From DSUN01 sp035527715 (lineage in GTDB: Bacteria > Planctomycetota > PUPC01 > DSUN01): 53,355 nt of DNA. A model generated the notes under the pieces. The model saw only the letters and a program-made list of their open reading frames with translations. It did no database searches and was not told the origin of the DNA. Numbering within the stretch: position 1 is the stretch's first letter; the number at the start of each line of letters is the position of its first letter. Location of the stretch: positions 1 through 53,355 of the forward strand of contig DATKZY010000240.1 in NCBI GenBank assembly GCA_035527715.1. Direction: 5' to 3'. The position numbers and the translations under genes were made by a program. This document shows positions 8,315 to 16,457 of this stretch, piece after piece.

Positions 8315-8616
8315 GCCCAACATGCTCACCTCCTCGGGCGTGAGCATCTTGGAGCCTGACATAAGCCCTTGCTGGCGCACGACTTCTGCCGCAAGATGCT
8401 CAAGATGCTCACCTGTGCGCAATAGGGGGTGAGCATCTTGCCCCCCCGCCTGCATGCAGCGGAGGGGCGTTGCCAAGATGATCACCTCCCAGGAGCTGCG
8501 CATCTTGGGGCTTGCCATAAGCTCCTGGCGACACGTGACTTCTGACTCAAGATGCTCAAGATGATCACGCGTGCGCAATAGGGGTTGATCATCTTGCCGC
8601 CCCCGCCGCCATGTGG
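8315..8616. repeat. Two tandem 145-base palindromic units
   Basis: Unit 1 (8315-8459) and unit 2 (8472-8616) share their order of elements. A first stem is followed by a conserved CATAAGC linker and then a second stem with an 18-base loop containing GTGCGCAATAGGGG. Second stems are AAGATGCTCA/TGAGCATCTT (8402-8411, 8430-8439) in unit 1 and AAGATGATCA/TGATCATCTT (8558-8567, 8586-8595) in unit 2. Both are perfect, and differ by a compensated base pair. A related unit lies on the other strand at 48728-48771. Confidence 0.8.
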
Positions 8617-8641
8617 CCGGGACCAGCCCCGGAAGAGCGCG

Positions 8642-8809
8642 GCAGGGGAATGGGGGACAGGGGAATAGAAACCTGGGAGGAGGAGAGCGAAGGCAAAATG
8701 ATTGAGGGCAAAATCATCCCCCCGCCGCCCGATCTTCGTCCTATCATCTTGCCCCCAATCATCTTGCCTGATCTTCCCTCTTCATTCCCCTGCCCCCCAT
8801 TCCCCTGCC
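8642..8809. repeat. Long imperfect inverted repeat (MITE-like)
   Basis: The left arm at about 8642-8717 and the right arm at about 8743-8809 are imperfect reverse complements. The inner arms GGCAAAATGATTGAGGGC and ATCATCTTGCCCCCAATC pair well, as do the outer GGCAGGGGAATGGGGG and CCATTCCCCTGCC. The centre is 25 bases. No coding capacity is seen. Confidence 0.7.
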
Positions 8810-8889
8810 AATCCTCTTCCGTCCGACCTCGCATCCCCGCCCCCGCCTCACGACCGCATCGGCTATGGAGTGCGACGCCCCCTCGGCTT

Positions 8890-9170
8890 CGCTCTCATCT
8901 TTGCCCACATGTCTGGGCCTTGTAGCCCGCGACCGCGGGCGAGCCAGTCGTAGCCCAGGGCGACCAAAGGGAGCCCTGGGATGGGGCGTCCACATGGCCC
9001 AAGCCCCCGAAGGGGGCGCTTCAGGGCAACTGAATCGCCCCCGTTGGGGGCTCCATGCCAGGTTGCTCTTGTCCCAGGGCTCCCTTCGGTCGCCCTGGGC
9101 TACGGCTGGGTCACCCCCTTCGGGGGCTGGCCCAGAGCGCCCAGCAAGATGCTGGCAAAGATGAGGGCTT
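8890..9170. repeat. MITE-like element with 33-base near-perfect inner arms
   Basis: Terminal inverted repeats TCATCTTTGC (8895-8904) and GCAAAGATGA (9155-9164) bracket an inner inverted repeat. Its arms 8949-8981 and 9072-9104 are reverse complements with a single mismatch over 33 bases. The 90-base centre folds further on CCCCCGAAGGGGG-like hairpins. A shorter relative with the same ends lies at 45922-46004. No transposase is present, so this would be a non-autonomous element. Confidence 0.75.
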
Positions 9171-9236
9171 CGCTCAGGGCAGGCTCCGTCGCCGCTATCA
9201 ACCCACGCGGAGCGGGCGAATGCAGCGCCCCGCCTC

Positions 9237-9265
9237 TTGACACCCCCGCGCGGGCGGAATAGAAT
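9237..9265 (+). promoter_or_regulatory. Strong sigma70-type promoter upstream of the HNH gene
   Basis: A consensus TTGACA (9237-9242), a 17-base spacer and TAGAAT (9260-9265, five of six) are present. The leader to the ATG at 9374 would be about 100 bases; no known riboswitch was recognised in it. Confidence 0.6.
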
Positions 9266-9373
9266 CAGCGTAGCTTCTCGCAGCGCGACCACACTCCCTC
9301 TCGTCTGATGTGCACTACAGGTCGTGCTTTGGTGTGTTAGGCGGATTGGGCCAGACATTGTCAAGGCAGGGGC

Positions 9374-10075
9374 ATGGACCCACGACACCTATGCGTAGAT
9401 GAAAGGTTGCTCGGCACTTGCGTGTACTGCGGCCGCGAGCCGGATACACGTGATCATGTGCCGTCCAAGGTCTTCCTAGACAACCCCTTGCCTGACAACA
9501 TTCCTGTTGTTGAGGCGTGTGCAGCATGTAACCAGGGGTTCTCCCTCGACGAAGAGTACCTTGCTTGTCTGCTTGAGTGCGTACTTTGCGGGACCGTTGA
9601 CACCGAAGTCCTCCACCGTGACAAGGTCAAGCACATCCTGGCCGAGAAGCCACTCCTTGCGGCGAGGCTCCGGGAGAGTCGGCGAACTATGGAAGACGGG
9701 TGTGTAACCTGGATGCCTGATGAGGATCGCGTCCGCAATGTTGTCCTCAAGCTCGCACGAGGCTACGCAGCCTACGAACTAAGTTTGCCTCAGCTTGATG
9801 ACCCGTTGCGGGTTCTTGTTGCCCCCGTCTTGTGCATGGCAGAGGCCGAGCTTGATGAATTCGAGCGCGCGGGCGCAGGAGAGTTGCGAGCGTGGCCAGA
9901 GATCGGGAGCCGCGCCTTCCTTCGGGCGTGTGGAGCAAAACCCTACCCAAACCAGAATGGTCATTGGGTCCGTGTACAGGGCGACCGCTACCGGTACTGC
10001 GTAGACCAGCATGGCGGCGTGCTGGTTCGGATTGTGATTGCCGAGTATCTCGCCTGCTCAGTTGAGTGGGAGTGA
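9374..10075 (+). CDS. HNH-endonuclease-like zinc protein
   Basis: A 233-residue protein with an N-terminal HNH-type core: CVYCGREPDTRDHVPSKVF (about 16-34) followed by EACAACNQGF (about 48-57). The paired CxxC motifs would bind zinc and DH would be catalytic. The remaining 170 residues match nothing I recognise. The DNA is visibly less G+C-rich than flanking genes and uses more A/T-ending codons, suggesting transfer. It is followed 93 bases later by a small membrane protein on the same strand. Similar HNH proteins occur in defence islands and as solitary nucleases; its role here is not established. Confidence 0.65.
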   Translation: MDPRHLCVDERLLGTCVYCGREPDTRDHVPSKVFLDNPLPDNIPVVEACAACNQGFSLDEEYLACLLECVLCGTVDTEVLHRDKVKHILAEKPLLAARLRESRRTMEDGCVTWMPDEDRVRNVVLKLARGYAAYELSLPQLDDPLRVLVAPVLCMAEAELDEFERAGAGELRAWPEIGSRAFLRACGAKPYPNQNGHWVRVQGDRYRYCVDQHGGVLVRIVIAEYLACSVEWE

Positions 10076-10168
10076 ATCAGTGTGGAAGAGCGGGGTTATT
10101 TCACATCTTCAATGTGACACCTCTCTTGATCGGTCACAAGTCCGGCAACCCGAAAAGGAACATCCCTG

Positions 10169-10798
10169 ATGGAAAGTCAGCTGCAGGCACGTTCACAAGG
10201 TGCTGTCAGGAGCGATTCCCCTCAACTCAGCGTTCTCCTTCACGAATGCGATGCCCGGCGCGGCGAGATACAGCAGGTCATCAAGAGCCAACATCAGGCG
10301 ATCTTCGGGTTTATCAGCATTTCGGCGGTGGGGATAGGTCTGTTCGCTACACGCGGCGTTTTTGATGACTCCAGCACGCGCACCATCGTCCTGCTGGTGA
10401 TCTCTCAAGCCCAGATTCTCCTGTGCTTGCACCTGACTGCTCTGATTTCCTTGCTTAACGTCAACGCGGCGTGCTCGGCAGCCATTGAGGAGCAAATCAA
10501 CACACTTCTGGACAAGAACCTCTGCCTTTGGGATAGCGAGGTCGCGCCGGGATTCCTGTTTAGTCCCCGCCGGTCCTTTCTCTGGATCAACGTGGCTATG
10601 ACCGCACTGGTGGGCTGGTTTGACGCCCAGTGCATCGTACTAACATTCCAGCGTGGTCTTTGGGTGTATGGTGTTCTCCTCATCCTTGAGGTCTTCATCG
10701 TTCTCGGTTTCTGGGTGCTCTGTCTGTTCGAGCACACCAAGGTTGCTCAATACACAAAGAGAAGGCTGCAGGAGCAACGAGGAGGGGCACACGGGTAG
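10169..10798 (+). CDS. Hypothetical four-helix membrane protein
   Basis: A 209-residue protein I do not recognise. Residues 1-45 are soluble and charged. Four likely membrane helices follow: IFGFISISAVGIGLFAT, IVLLVISQAQILLCLHL, LWINVAMTALVGWFDAQCIV and VLLILEVFIVLGFWVLCLF. A charged C-terminal tail (TKRRLQEQRGGAHG) ends it. The ATG at 10169 follows AGGAAC. It shares the lower G+C of the preceding HNH gene, with which it may be co-transferred; the 93-base gap leaves open whether they form an operon. Confidence 0.6.
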   Translation: MESQLQARSQGAVRSDSPQLSVLLHECDARRGEIQQVIKSQHQAIFGFISISAVGIGLFATRGVFDDSSTRTIVLLVISQAQILLCLHLTALISLLNVNAACSAAIEEQINTLLDKNLCLWDSEVAPGFLFSPRRSFLWINVAMTALVGWFDAQCIVLTFQRGLWVYGVLLILEVFIVLGFWVLCLFEHTKVAQYTKRRLQEQRGGAHG

Positions 10799-10864
10799 GC
10801 GCATGTGGGGGTGTCACATCTTTGGTTCTGAATCAGGGAGACGCCCCGCCCACAGCAGAAGGCA

Positions 10865-13171
10865 CTAGGGAGTCAGCTCGGCGTCGCCCCAGCCGACGGG
10901 GCCGTAGTGCCAGATGAGCCTGGTGGTGTTGATGGCGCGAAGCTCCAGCAGGTCAGCCCCCCGAATGTCCACGTCCATCTCCGCCGGGCCGTCCGTGGCG
11001 GAGAGGATGGGCGAGGCGGCGAGGCAGAAGCCGTCAACCCACACCTCGAACTGCACCCGCTCCGCCTCGTAGCGGAGGGGGTATTTCGTCCCCGTGTGCT
11101 CAAGCCCGACCCTCGCGCGGAAGCGGGCGAACTTGCCGTCGAGACGCCAGCGGGCGTTGGCGGGCGGGATCATGCCGATGCCGCGGTCGAATTGCTTGCC
11201 CTGAATCATCAGCGGCCCGGCATCCACGCCCGCGGAGCGGTCGAAGGCGAGGGGGCCGCGACGCGACTCGATGAGCTCCGGCTCCAGGGTCGAGAGCCAG
11301 ACGCGGCTGTCGCCCGCCGCGGCCCTCACTGCCCAATGGCTGCCGGGGATCTTCGCCCGCAGTTCGGCGCTGCCCTCGAAGAGGAGCTTCGGGTCGAATC
11401 GCCAGGCGTTGTCGAACCAGCCGACGGCGAGGAATGAGTCGGGGCCGCAGGTCTTGCGGTCGAACACGGCGTAATCGCCGTACCAGCGGCCGCGGTCGCC
11501 CTCCAGGTGCACGACGTGTCCGAATCGCCCCCAGAGCTGGCGGTAGGCGTCGGGCGTCGAGCCCCAGACGACGAGCGTGGCCGCCTTCGGCTCCGTTGGA
11601 TGCGGGCGGAGCATGATGAGGCCGATGTCCTCGCCGCGGAAGGTGTGGCCGAAGAGGCGCACCTCGCCCTCCTCGACGGCCACGTCGAGGCCCTCCAGCG
11701 CCGCCTTCACCGCGGGATTCTCGTTGGGCGAGCCGGGGGCCACCAGGGTGCGAAGCTCGCCCACCCTCTTGGACGGGAAGCCGCCGATGCCTTCGCTCGC
11801 ATCGCACCGCGCGATGTCTCCGCCGTACCGGTCCACCCACCCAGAGCCCAGCTCGCCGTCACATTCCGCAAGATGCTGGGGAGCGTTCGGTGGCAGGGCG
11901 ACAGCAAGCGGATGCTCGAAGGCGAAGCCTGCGGGGCCGGGGTAGTGCCACTTGCTGGGCGCGGAGTCGGTTGCCGCCTCGACGTTTTCGCCACCCGCGA
12001 ACTTGCCGTCGCGGACGATGAGCTTGGCTTCCTTCAGGGGGTCAATGACTCGATGCGGCGGCGCGCCGACCAAGTCGGCGACGAAGGTGAGGGGCGGGAT
12101 GATGGCCACAACCTCGGTCGGGTCGGTCGGCGGGTGTGAGAGCAGCCAGGCGATCTGCTCGCCGCGCGACACGGGGAAGCCGCCGTGGCCCACGCCGTCG
12201 AAGCGGTCGTAGCGCAGGTTCTTGGCCCCGAGCGCGCGGAGCTTCTCGGCCATCGAGTCGCTGTGGCCGACGGGCACGATCGTGTCGTCGGCGCCGTGCC
12301 CGATGTAGATGGGCAGGTCGGGCCGGCCCGCGAGCTGGCCGACGCGGGCGACCGCCATCCGCGCCCGCTGGGCCATCTGGCACGCGCGGCCGGCGGGCGA
12401 GAGGACGGGGCGCTGCTCCTCCTCCCACACGCCCTTCCAGGCATCGGGGTCGGCGTTGCCCATCCAGGGGGCGAGACCGCTGATCTCGCCGACGTGCCGC
12501 TGGGCGAAGAGCCACGTGCCCGTGCCGCCCATCGAGTGGCCGATGACGTAGAGCCGCGAGACGGGATAGCGCCGCCGCACGTCGGCCAGGCACTCCTCGA
12601 CCGCGGTCATCTGCAGGCCCATGTAGTCGTGGCTCCCGCGGGCGAGCGGCGTCATGCACAGCACGCCCGGGTAGCCCCGCACGGGGAAGCAGTGCTTCAT
12701 CTCCCGCACCCCCGCGGCGTGGAGTTCCAGGACGAGGGGCAGCGGGTCCGTGCCGTTCCAGCCCTTGGGCACCGCGACTGAGGTGGGCATCTCGGCTCCA
12801 TCCACCTTCGACACCGTGACGATCACGTGGTGGCCGGGGCGAAGATGCGGGGCGGGCACCTTGCCCCGGCAGGCGCGAACCAGCCCGGCCACCTCGCGGT
12901 CGAGCCGGCCGAGCAGGATGTCCTTCCGCCGAAGCTGCCGCAGGCGCGCGGCGAGGTACTCGGCGTGGGCATTCAGGTCGAGGCGGAGGGCGAGGTCGGG
13001 CAGCTTCTCGGCCTCTGCCGCCGCTTGTTTGACCATTCGCTGGAGGTCGTGATGCCGCAGGTAGCGGTAGGCCAGGTAGCCGCCTGCAGCAAGCAGACAC
13101 ACTCCGAGGACGATCAGGGCGGCCACGATGCGACGCCTCCTTCGACCCGGGTTTCGTTGATGTTGCGCCAT
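10865..13171 (-). CDS. Membrane-anchored alpha/beta-hydrolase with C-terminal NPCBM domain
   Basis: A 768-residue protein. An N-terminal anchor (IVAALIVLGVCLLAAGGYLA, about 15-34) is followed by an alpha/beta-hydrolase of the PHB-depolymerase/prolyl-peptidase-like type. Its nucleophile is Ser213 in YVIGHSMGGTG, with Asp295 or 296 in IGHGADDTIVP and His329 in GVGHGGFP. A middle region of unclear fold follows. The C-terminus (from about 615) reads as an NPCBM carbohydrate-binding domain, with SRVWLSTL, GPLMIQGKQFDRGIGM and VQFEVWVDG. It likely de-esterifies or cleaves a glycan-linked substrate outside the membrane. The start at 13171 was chosen because the upstream extension has no signal peptide character. 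Confidence 0.8.
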   Translation of the reverse strand: MAQHQRNPGRRRRRIVAALIVLGVCLLAAGGYLAYRYLRHHDLQRMVKQAAAEAEKLPDLALRLDLNAHAEYLAARLRQLRRKDILLGRLDREVAGLVRACRGKVPAPHLRPGHHVIVTVSKVDGAEMPTSVAVPKGWNGTDPLPLVLELHAAGVREMKHCFPVRGYPGVLCMTPLARGSHDYMGLQMTAVEECLADVRRRYPVSRLYVIGHSMGGTGTWLFAQRHVGEISGLAPWMGNADPDAWKGVWEEEQRPVLSPAGRACQMAQRARMAVARVGQLAGRPDLPIYIGHGADDTIVPVGHSDSMAEKLRALGAKNLRYDRFDGVGHGGFPVSRGEQIAWLLSHPPTDPTEVVAIIPPLTFVADLVGAPPHRVIDPLKEAKLIVRDGKFAGGENVEAATDSAPSKWHYPGPAGFAFEHPLAVALPPNAPQHLAECDGELGSGWVDRYGGDIARCDASEGIGGFPSKRVGELRTLVAPGSPNENPAVKAALEGLDVAVEEGEVRLFGHTFRGEDIGLIMLRPHPTEPKAATLVVWGSTPDAYRQLWGRFGHVVHLEGDRGRWYGDYAVFDRKTCGPDSFLAVGWFDNAWRFDPKLLFEGSAELRAKIPGSHWAVRAAAGDSRVWLSTLEPELIESRRGPLAFDRSAGVDAGPLMIQGKQFDRGIGMIPPANARWRLDGKFARFRARVGLEHTGTKYPLRYEAERVQFEVWVDGFCLAASPILSATDGPAEMDVDIRGADLLELRAINTTRLIWHYGPVGWGDAELTP

Positions 13172-13463
13172 GCCTCTACCCCGTGATTGCCACGCCGCAT
13201 ACCGTAGCACCCGCCGCCCCACGCCGTCAAGGGCGGTGCTCTGGCACGCCCCCGGTTTCAGGGGGAGGCGTGCCTGCGCCCTCAAGCCCCGTAGGGGCGG
13301 CAGAACGCAGGTTCCCCAAGGTTCCTGCCGCCCCTACGGGGCTAGGGGCATTATGGCCCTCTGATCCCACGGCTTACGCCGTGGGCTACCATCTGCCGCC
13401 CGCCCGAGGGCGGGCTGAATGGCCCTGCCCGGCACACTGGGGGGGTGTCAGAGCGTCGCCGCC
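13172..13463. repeat. Intergenic region with palindromic repeats
   Basis: Perfect 19-base arms AGCCCCGTAGGGGCGGCAG (13285-13303) and its reverse complement (13325-13343) enclose a 21-base centre. Just after is the hairpin CCCACGGCTTACGCCGTGGG (about 13367-13386), and then a third, CCCGCCCGAGGGCGGG. Repeats of this sort are interspersed in planctomycete genomes. No gene is seen. Confidence 0.7.
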
Positions 13464-13493
13464 TTGACAAGTACGGGGGGCTTTCGGGATAAT
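13464..13493 (+). promoter_or_regulatory. Sigma70-type promoter of fucI
   Basis: A consensus TTGACA (13464-13469), an 18-base spacer and GATAAT (13488-13493) give a predicted start near 13500, about 40 bases before the fucI ATG. Confidence 0.65.
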
Positions 13494-13538
13494 ACACTAG
13501 AGCAGTCTCGGCCACTCTGACAAGAAAGGGCGATGTCC

Positions 13539-15401
13539 ATGTCAGCCCCCGCCCGCCCGGACTTCGAGGCCCTCGCCGCAGCCCGCCGCACGCACCTCCC
13601 CTCGGAGCGCCGCCTCGTCGGCCACGTGCCCACCATCGCCCTCGCCCCCGTGGCCGACGGACGCACCGGCGCCTACGAGACCAACGTCGAGAAGACCTGG
13701 CGCATGACGGCCAAGGTCTACGACCTGATCGCGAACAACGTGCGCCTGCCCGACGGCACGCCCGTGCGCGTGGTCGTGGCGCCCGAGATCGTCTACGGCC
13801 CCCGCAGCGGCGCCGTCGCGCAGAAGCACTTCGCCGAGCAGGGCGTCTCGGCCTGCATCTTCCTCAGCCGCTCGTGGGCCTACAGCGACGAGTTGATGAG
13901 CGCCTGCCAGGGCATCGGCTCGAGCGAGTGGCAGCTCTGCGCCTACGGCCTCAACCAGACCGACCGCCCCGGCGCCGTCTGGCTCAAGGCGTTCACCGCC
14001 GCGATGGACGAGAAGGGCCGGCCGATCTTCTGCATCTACTCGCCCGACCTGGAGAGCGAGGACGGCCCGCTGTCGCCCTTCGTGGCCGAGCGGCTGCTCC
14101 GCTTCGCCCGCTGCGCCGCCGCGGTCGCCGAGATGCGGGGCAAGAACTACCTCTCCATCGGCAGCGTCTCGATGGGCATCATCGGCTCCGACGTGCGGCG
14201 GAACTCCCTCCTCCACTACTTCGGCATGGGCACGGTGAGCTACGACATGGTCGGCCTCCAGGGCCGCATGGCCCGCGGTTTCTACGACCACGAGGAGCTG
14301 GCCCGCGCCGTGAAGTTCATGAAGCGCTTCCAGAAGGACTTCGGCAAGGGCAGGCGCCCCTGGAAGCGCACCGAACTCGTCGAGAAGTGCCTTCAGATGG
14401 CCCTCATCACCCGCGACCTGATGGTCGGCAACCCGCGGCTCGCGGACCCCGCGGTCGGCAAGGCCCAGGGCTTCAAGGCCGACGTCGAGTACGCCCAGGG
14501 CACGAACGCCATCGCCGCCGGCACCCAGGGCCAGCGGCAGTGGACCGACCTGTATCCGAACTTCGACGTCACCGAGAGCCTGCTCAACAGCTCGTTCGGC
14601 TGGGAAGACTTCCGCACGCCCTACATCGTGGCGACCGAGAACGACGCGAAGAATGGCATGGGCATGCTCGTCGCCCACCTCGTCACGGGCGGCGTGCCGC
14701 AGCTCTTCGCCGACATCCGCACCAACTGGACGCCCGCCAGCATCAAGGCGGCCACGGGCACCGACGTGGCCGACCTCTGCCCGCGCGGCATCATTGACAA
14801 GCGGAACAGCGGCGCGGGCGCACTCGACTACGCCCTCGACATCTTCCGCCTCGTCCCCGCCGGCGACCGGCTCACCATCGCCGAGGTGTGGAACGAAATC
14901 CGCGGCAACACGGGCCTCCAGGAGGAACTGATGCGGCGCGCCATCGAGGGCACCACCTACATGCACGCCGCCCTGGAGTACTTCCCCGGCGATGGCTTGT
15001 CGAGCCACTACCGTACGCCCGGCGGGGTGCCGATGACCGCCTACCGCTACAACATGGTCGGCGAACAGCTCACCTGCTCCGTCGTCGAGGGCGAGACCGT
15101 CGAGCTGCCGCGCAACGTCGCCGACCACATCAGCCAGGTCACCGACAAGACCTGGCCCGAGACCTACTGGACGCCGCGCGACATGACCAGTTTCGATTAC
15201 ATGAGCCGCATCGGCCCGAACCACGACGCCAACAGCTTCGGCCTCATCGGCGCCGACCTGGTCACCCTGAACGCCATGCTTCGCATCCCCGTCGACATGC
15301 ACAACGTCCCCAAGGACCAGCTCTTCCGCCCGACCCTGTGGGACCGCTTCGGCGGCGACGACTTCCGCGCGTGCGCGAAGCTCGGGCCGCTCTACGCTTG
15401 A
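13539..15401 (+). CDS. fucI: L-fucose isomerase
   Basis: A 620-residue homologue of FucI, which interconverts L-fucose and L-fuculose with Mn2+ (E. coli FucI has 591 residues). Similarity runs end to end: LAPVADGRTGAYE, GRPIFCIYSPDLE, KNYLSIGSVSMGIIGS, NAIAAGTQGQRQWTDLYPN, PLYA at the C-terminus. The three metal ligands are conserved: Glu in VATENDAKNG, Asp in LFADIRTNW and His in RIGPNHDANSFG. The ATG at 13539 is eight bases after AAAGGG; one at 13533 is too close to it. No kinase or aldolase for fuculose is nearby, so the pathway partner lies elsewhere or the substrate differs. Confidence 0.92.
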   Translation: MSAPARPDFEALAAARRTHLPSERRLVGHVPTIALAPVADGRTGAYETNVEKTWRMTAKVYDLIANNVRLPDGTPVRVVVAPEIVYGPRSGAVAQKHFAEQGVSACIFLSRSWAYSDELMSACQGIGSSEWQLCAYGLNQTDRPGAVWLKAFTAAMDEKGRPIFCIYSPDLESEDGPLSPFVAERLLRFARCAAAVAEMRGKNYLSIGSVSMGIIGSDVRRNSLLHYFGMGTVSYDMVGLQGRMARGFYDHEELARAVKFMKRFQKDFGKGRRPWKRTELVEKCLQMALITRDLMVGNPRLADPAVGKAQGFKADVEYAQGTNAIAAGTQGQRQWTDLYPNFDVTESLLNSSFGWEDFRTPYIVATENDAKNGMGMLVAHLVTGGVPQLFADIRTNWTPASIKAATGTDVADLCPRGIIDKRNSGAGALDYALDIFRLVPAGDRLTIAEVWNEIRGNTGLQEELMRRAIEGTTYMHAALEYFPGDGLSSHYRTPGGVPMTAYRYNMVGEQLTCSVVEGETVELPRNVADHISQVTDKTWPETYWTPRDMTSFDYMSRIGPNHDANSFGLIGADLVTLNAMLRIPVDMHNVPKDQLFRPTLWDRFGGDDFRACAKLGPLYA

Positions 15402-15425
15402 GAACCGCTGTATAGGAGCCCTGCG

Positions 15426-16424
15426 ATGAAGACAAAGACGTGGGCGCTCGCAGCCCTGAGTGTCACCTGCCTCTTGAGGAGTGCTGCAATGGCCGACGAC
15501 CCGTGGGTCGTGTACGAGGGCAAGGAAGGTCTCGGGAAAGGGAAGCATGTCGTGCTCATCGCGGGCGACGACGAGTACCGCTCTGAGGAGCTGATTCCCC
15601 AACTCGGCCGCATCCTGGCCGTGCATCACGGCTTCAAGTGCACCGTGCTCTTCGCCATCAACAAGCAGTCGGGCGAGATCGACATGTCCACGCTCGACAA
15701 CATCCCCGGCCTGGAGGCGCTGAAGACGGCCGACCTGATGATCATGCACCTGCGCTTCCGCGACCTGCCCGACGACCAGATGAAGATGATCCTCGACTAC
15801 ACGAACTCGGGCAAGCCGATCATGGGCCTCCGCACCTCGACTCACGCCTTCAACTTCCAGAAGAACAAGACCTACGCCAAGTGGAGCTTCCGCTCGCCGG
15901 ACCCCAAGGGCGGCTACGGGCGCCAGGTGTTCGGCGAAACCTGGATTAACCACTACGGCCACCACAACGTCGAGGCCACCCGCGGCATCGTCGCGCCCGG
16001 CCAGGAGAAGAACCCGATCGTGAAGGGCTGCGAGGACATCTTCGGCCCCTCCGACGTCTATGCCCTCACGAAGCTCGAGGGCGACTGCACGCCCGTCGTC
16101 CTCGGCCAGGTGCTCGTGGGGATGAAGCCGACCGACGCCGTGAACGAGAAGAAGCCCGCCATCCCCGTCGCGTGGACGAAGACCTACACGGGCACGGAGG
16201 GCAAGGCGGCCCGCGTCTTCACGACCACGATGGGCCACGCGGGCGACCTCAAGAGCGAGGGCTTCCGCCGCCTGCTCGCCAATGCTGCCTACTGGTGCGT
16301 GGGGATGGAGGACAAGATTCCCGACCGGGCCACGGTGGACTTCGTCGGCACCTACGAGCCGATCCCCATCGGCATGAACAAGTTCAGGAAGGGCGTGAAG
16401 CCAGCCGACCTCAAGCTCCCGTGA
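15426..16424 (+). CDS. Secreted ThuA-like protein
   Basis: A 332-residue protein with a signal peptide (KTWALAALSVTCLLRSAAMAD). The mature part is a ThuA-like domain of the glutamine-amidotransferase-like fold: KHVVLIAGDDEYRSEELIPQ, LKTADLMIMHLRFRDLPDDQ, GKPIMGLRTSTHAF and the late ARVFTTTMGHAGDL. In planctomycetes these are common partners of sugar dehydrogenases, DUF1080 and PQQ proteins; the biochemical activity is not established. It follows fucI by 24 bases with GGAG upstream and is probably in the same operon. Confidence 0.82.
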   Translation: MKTKTWALAALSVTCLLRSAAMADDPWVVYEGKEGLGKGKHVVLIAGDDEYRSEELIPQLGRILAVHHGFKCTVLFAINKQSGEIDMSTLDNIPGLEALKTADLMIMHLRFRDLPDDQMKMILDYTNSGKPIMGLRTSTHAFNFQKNKTYAKWSFRSPDPKGGYGRQVFGETWINHYGHHNVEATRGIVAPGQEKNPIVKGCEDIFGPSDVYALTKLEGDCTPVVLGQVLVGMKPTDAVNEKKPAIPVAWTKTYTGTEGKAARVFTTTMGHAGDLKSEGFRRLLANAAYWCVGMEDKIPDRATVDFVGTYEPIPIGMNKFRKGVKPADLKLP

Positions 16425-16457
16425 GCGGCCGGGCGACGCGCAGGGCAAGGAAGCGGG

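Noticed and set aside
8315..9170. CRISPR array
   Set aside because: Repeats are long palindromic units with no regular short direct repeats and unique spacers, and no cas gene is near.
13542..16448. Reverse open frame of about 968 codons opposite fucI and the ThuA gene
   Set aside because: The forward genes are clear family members; the reverse frame is a compositional shadow.
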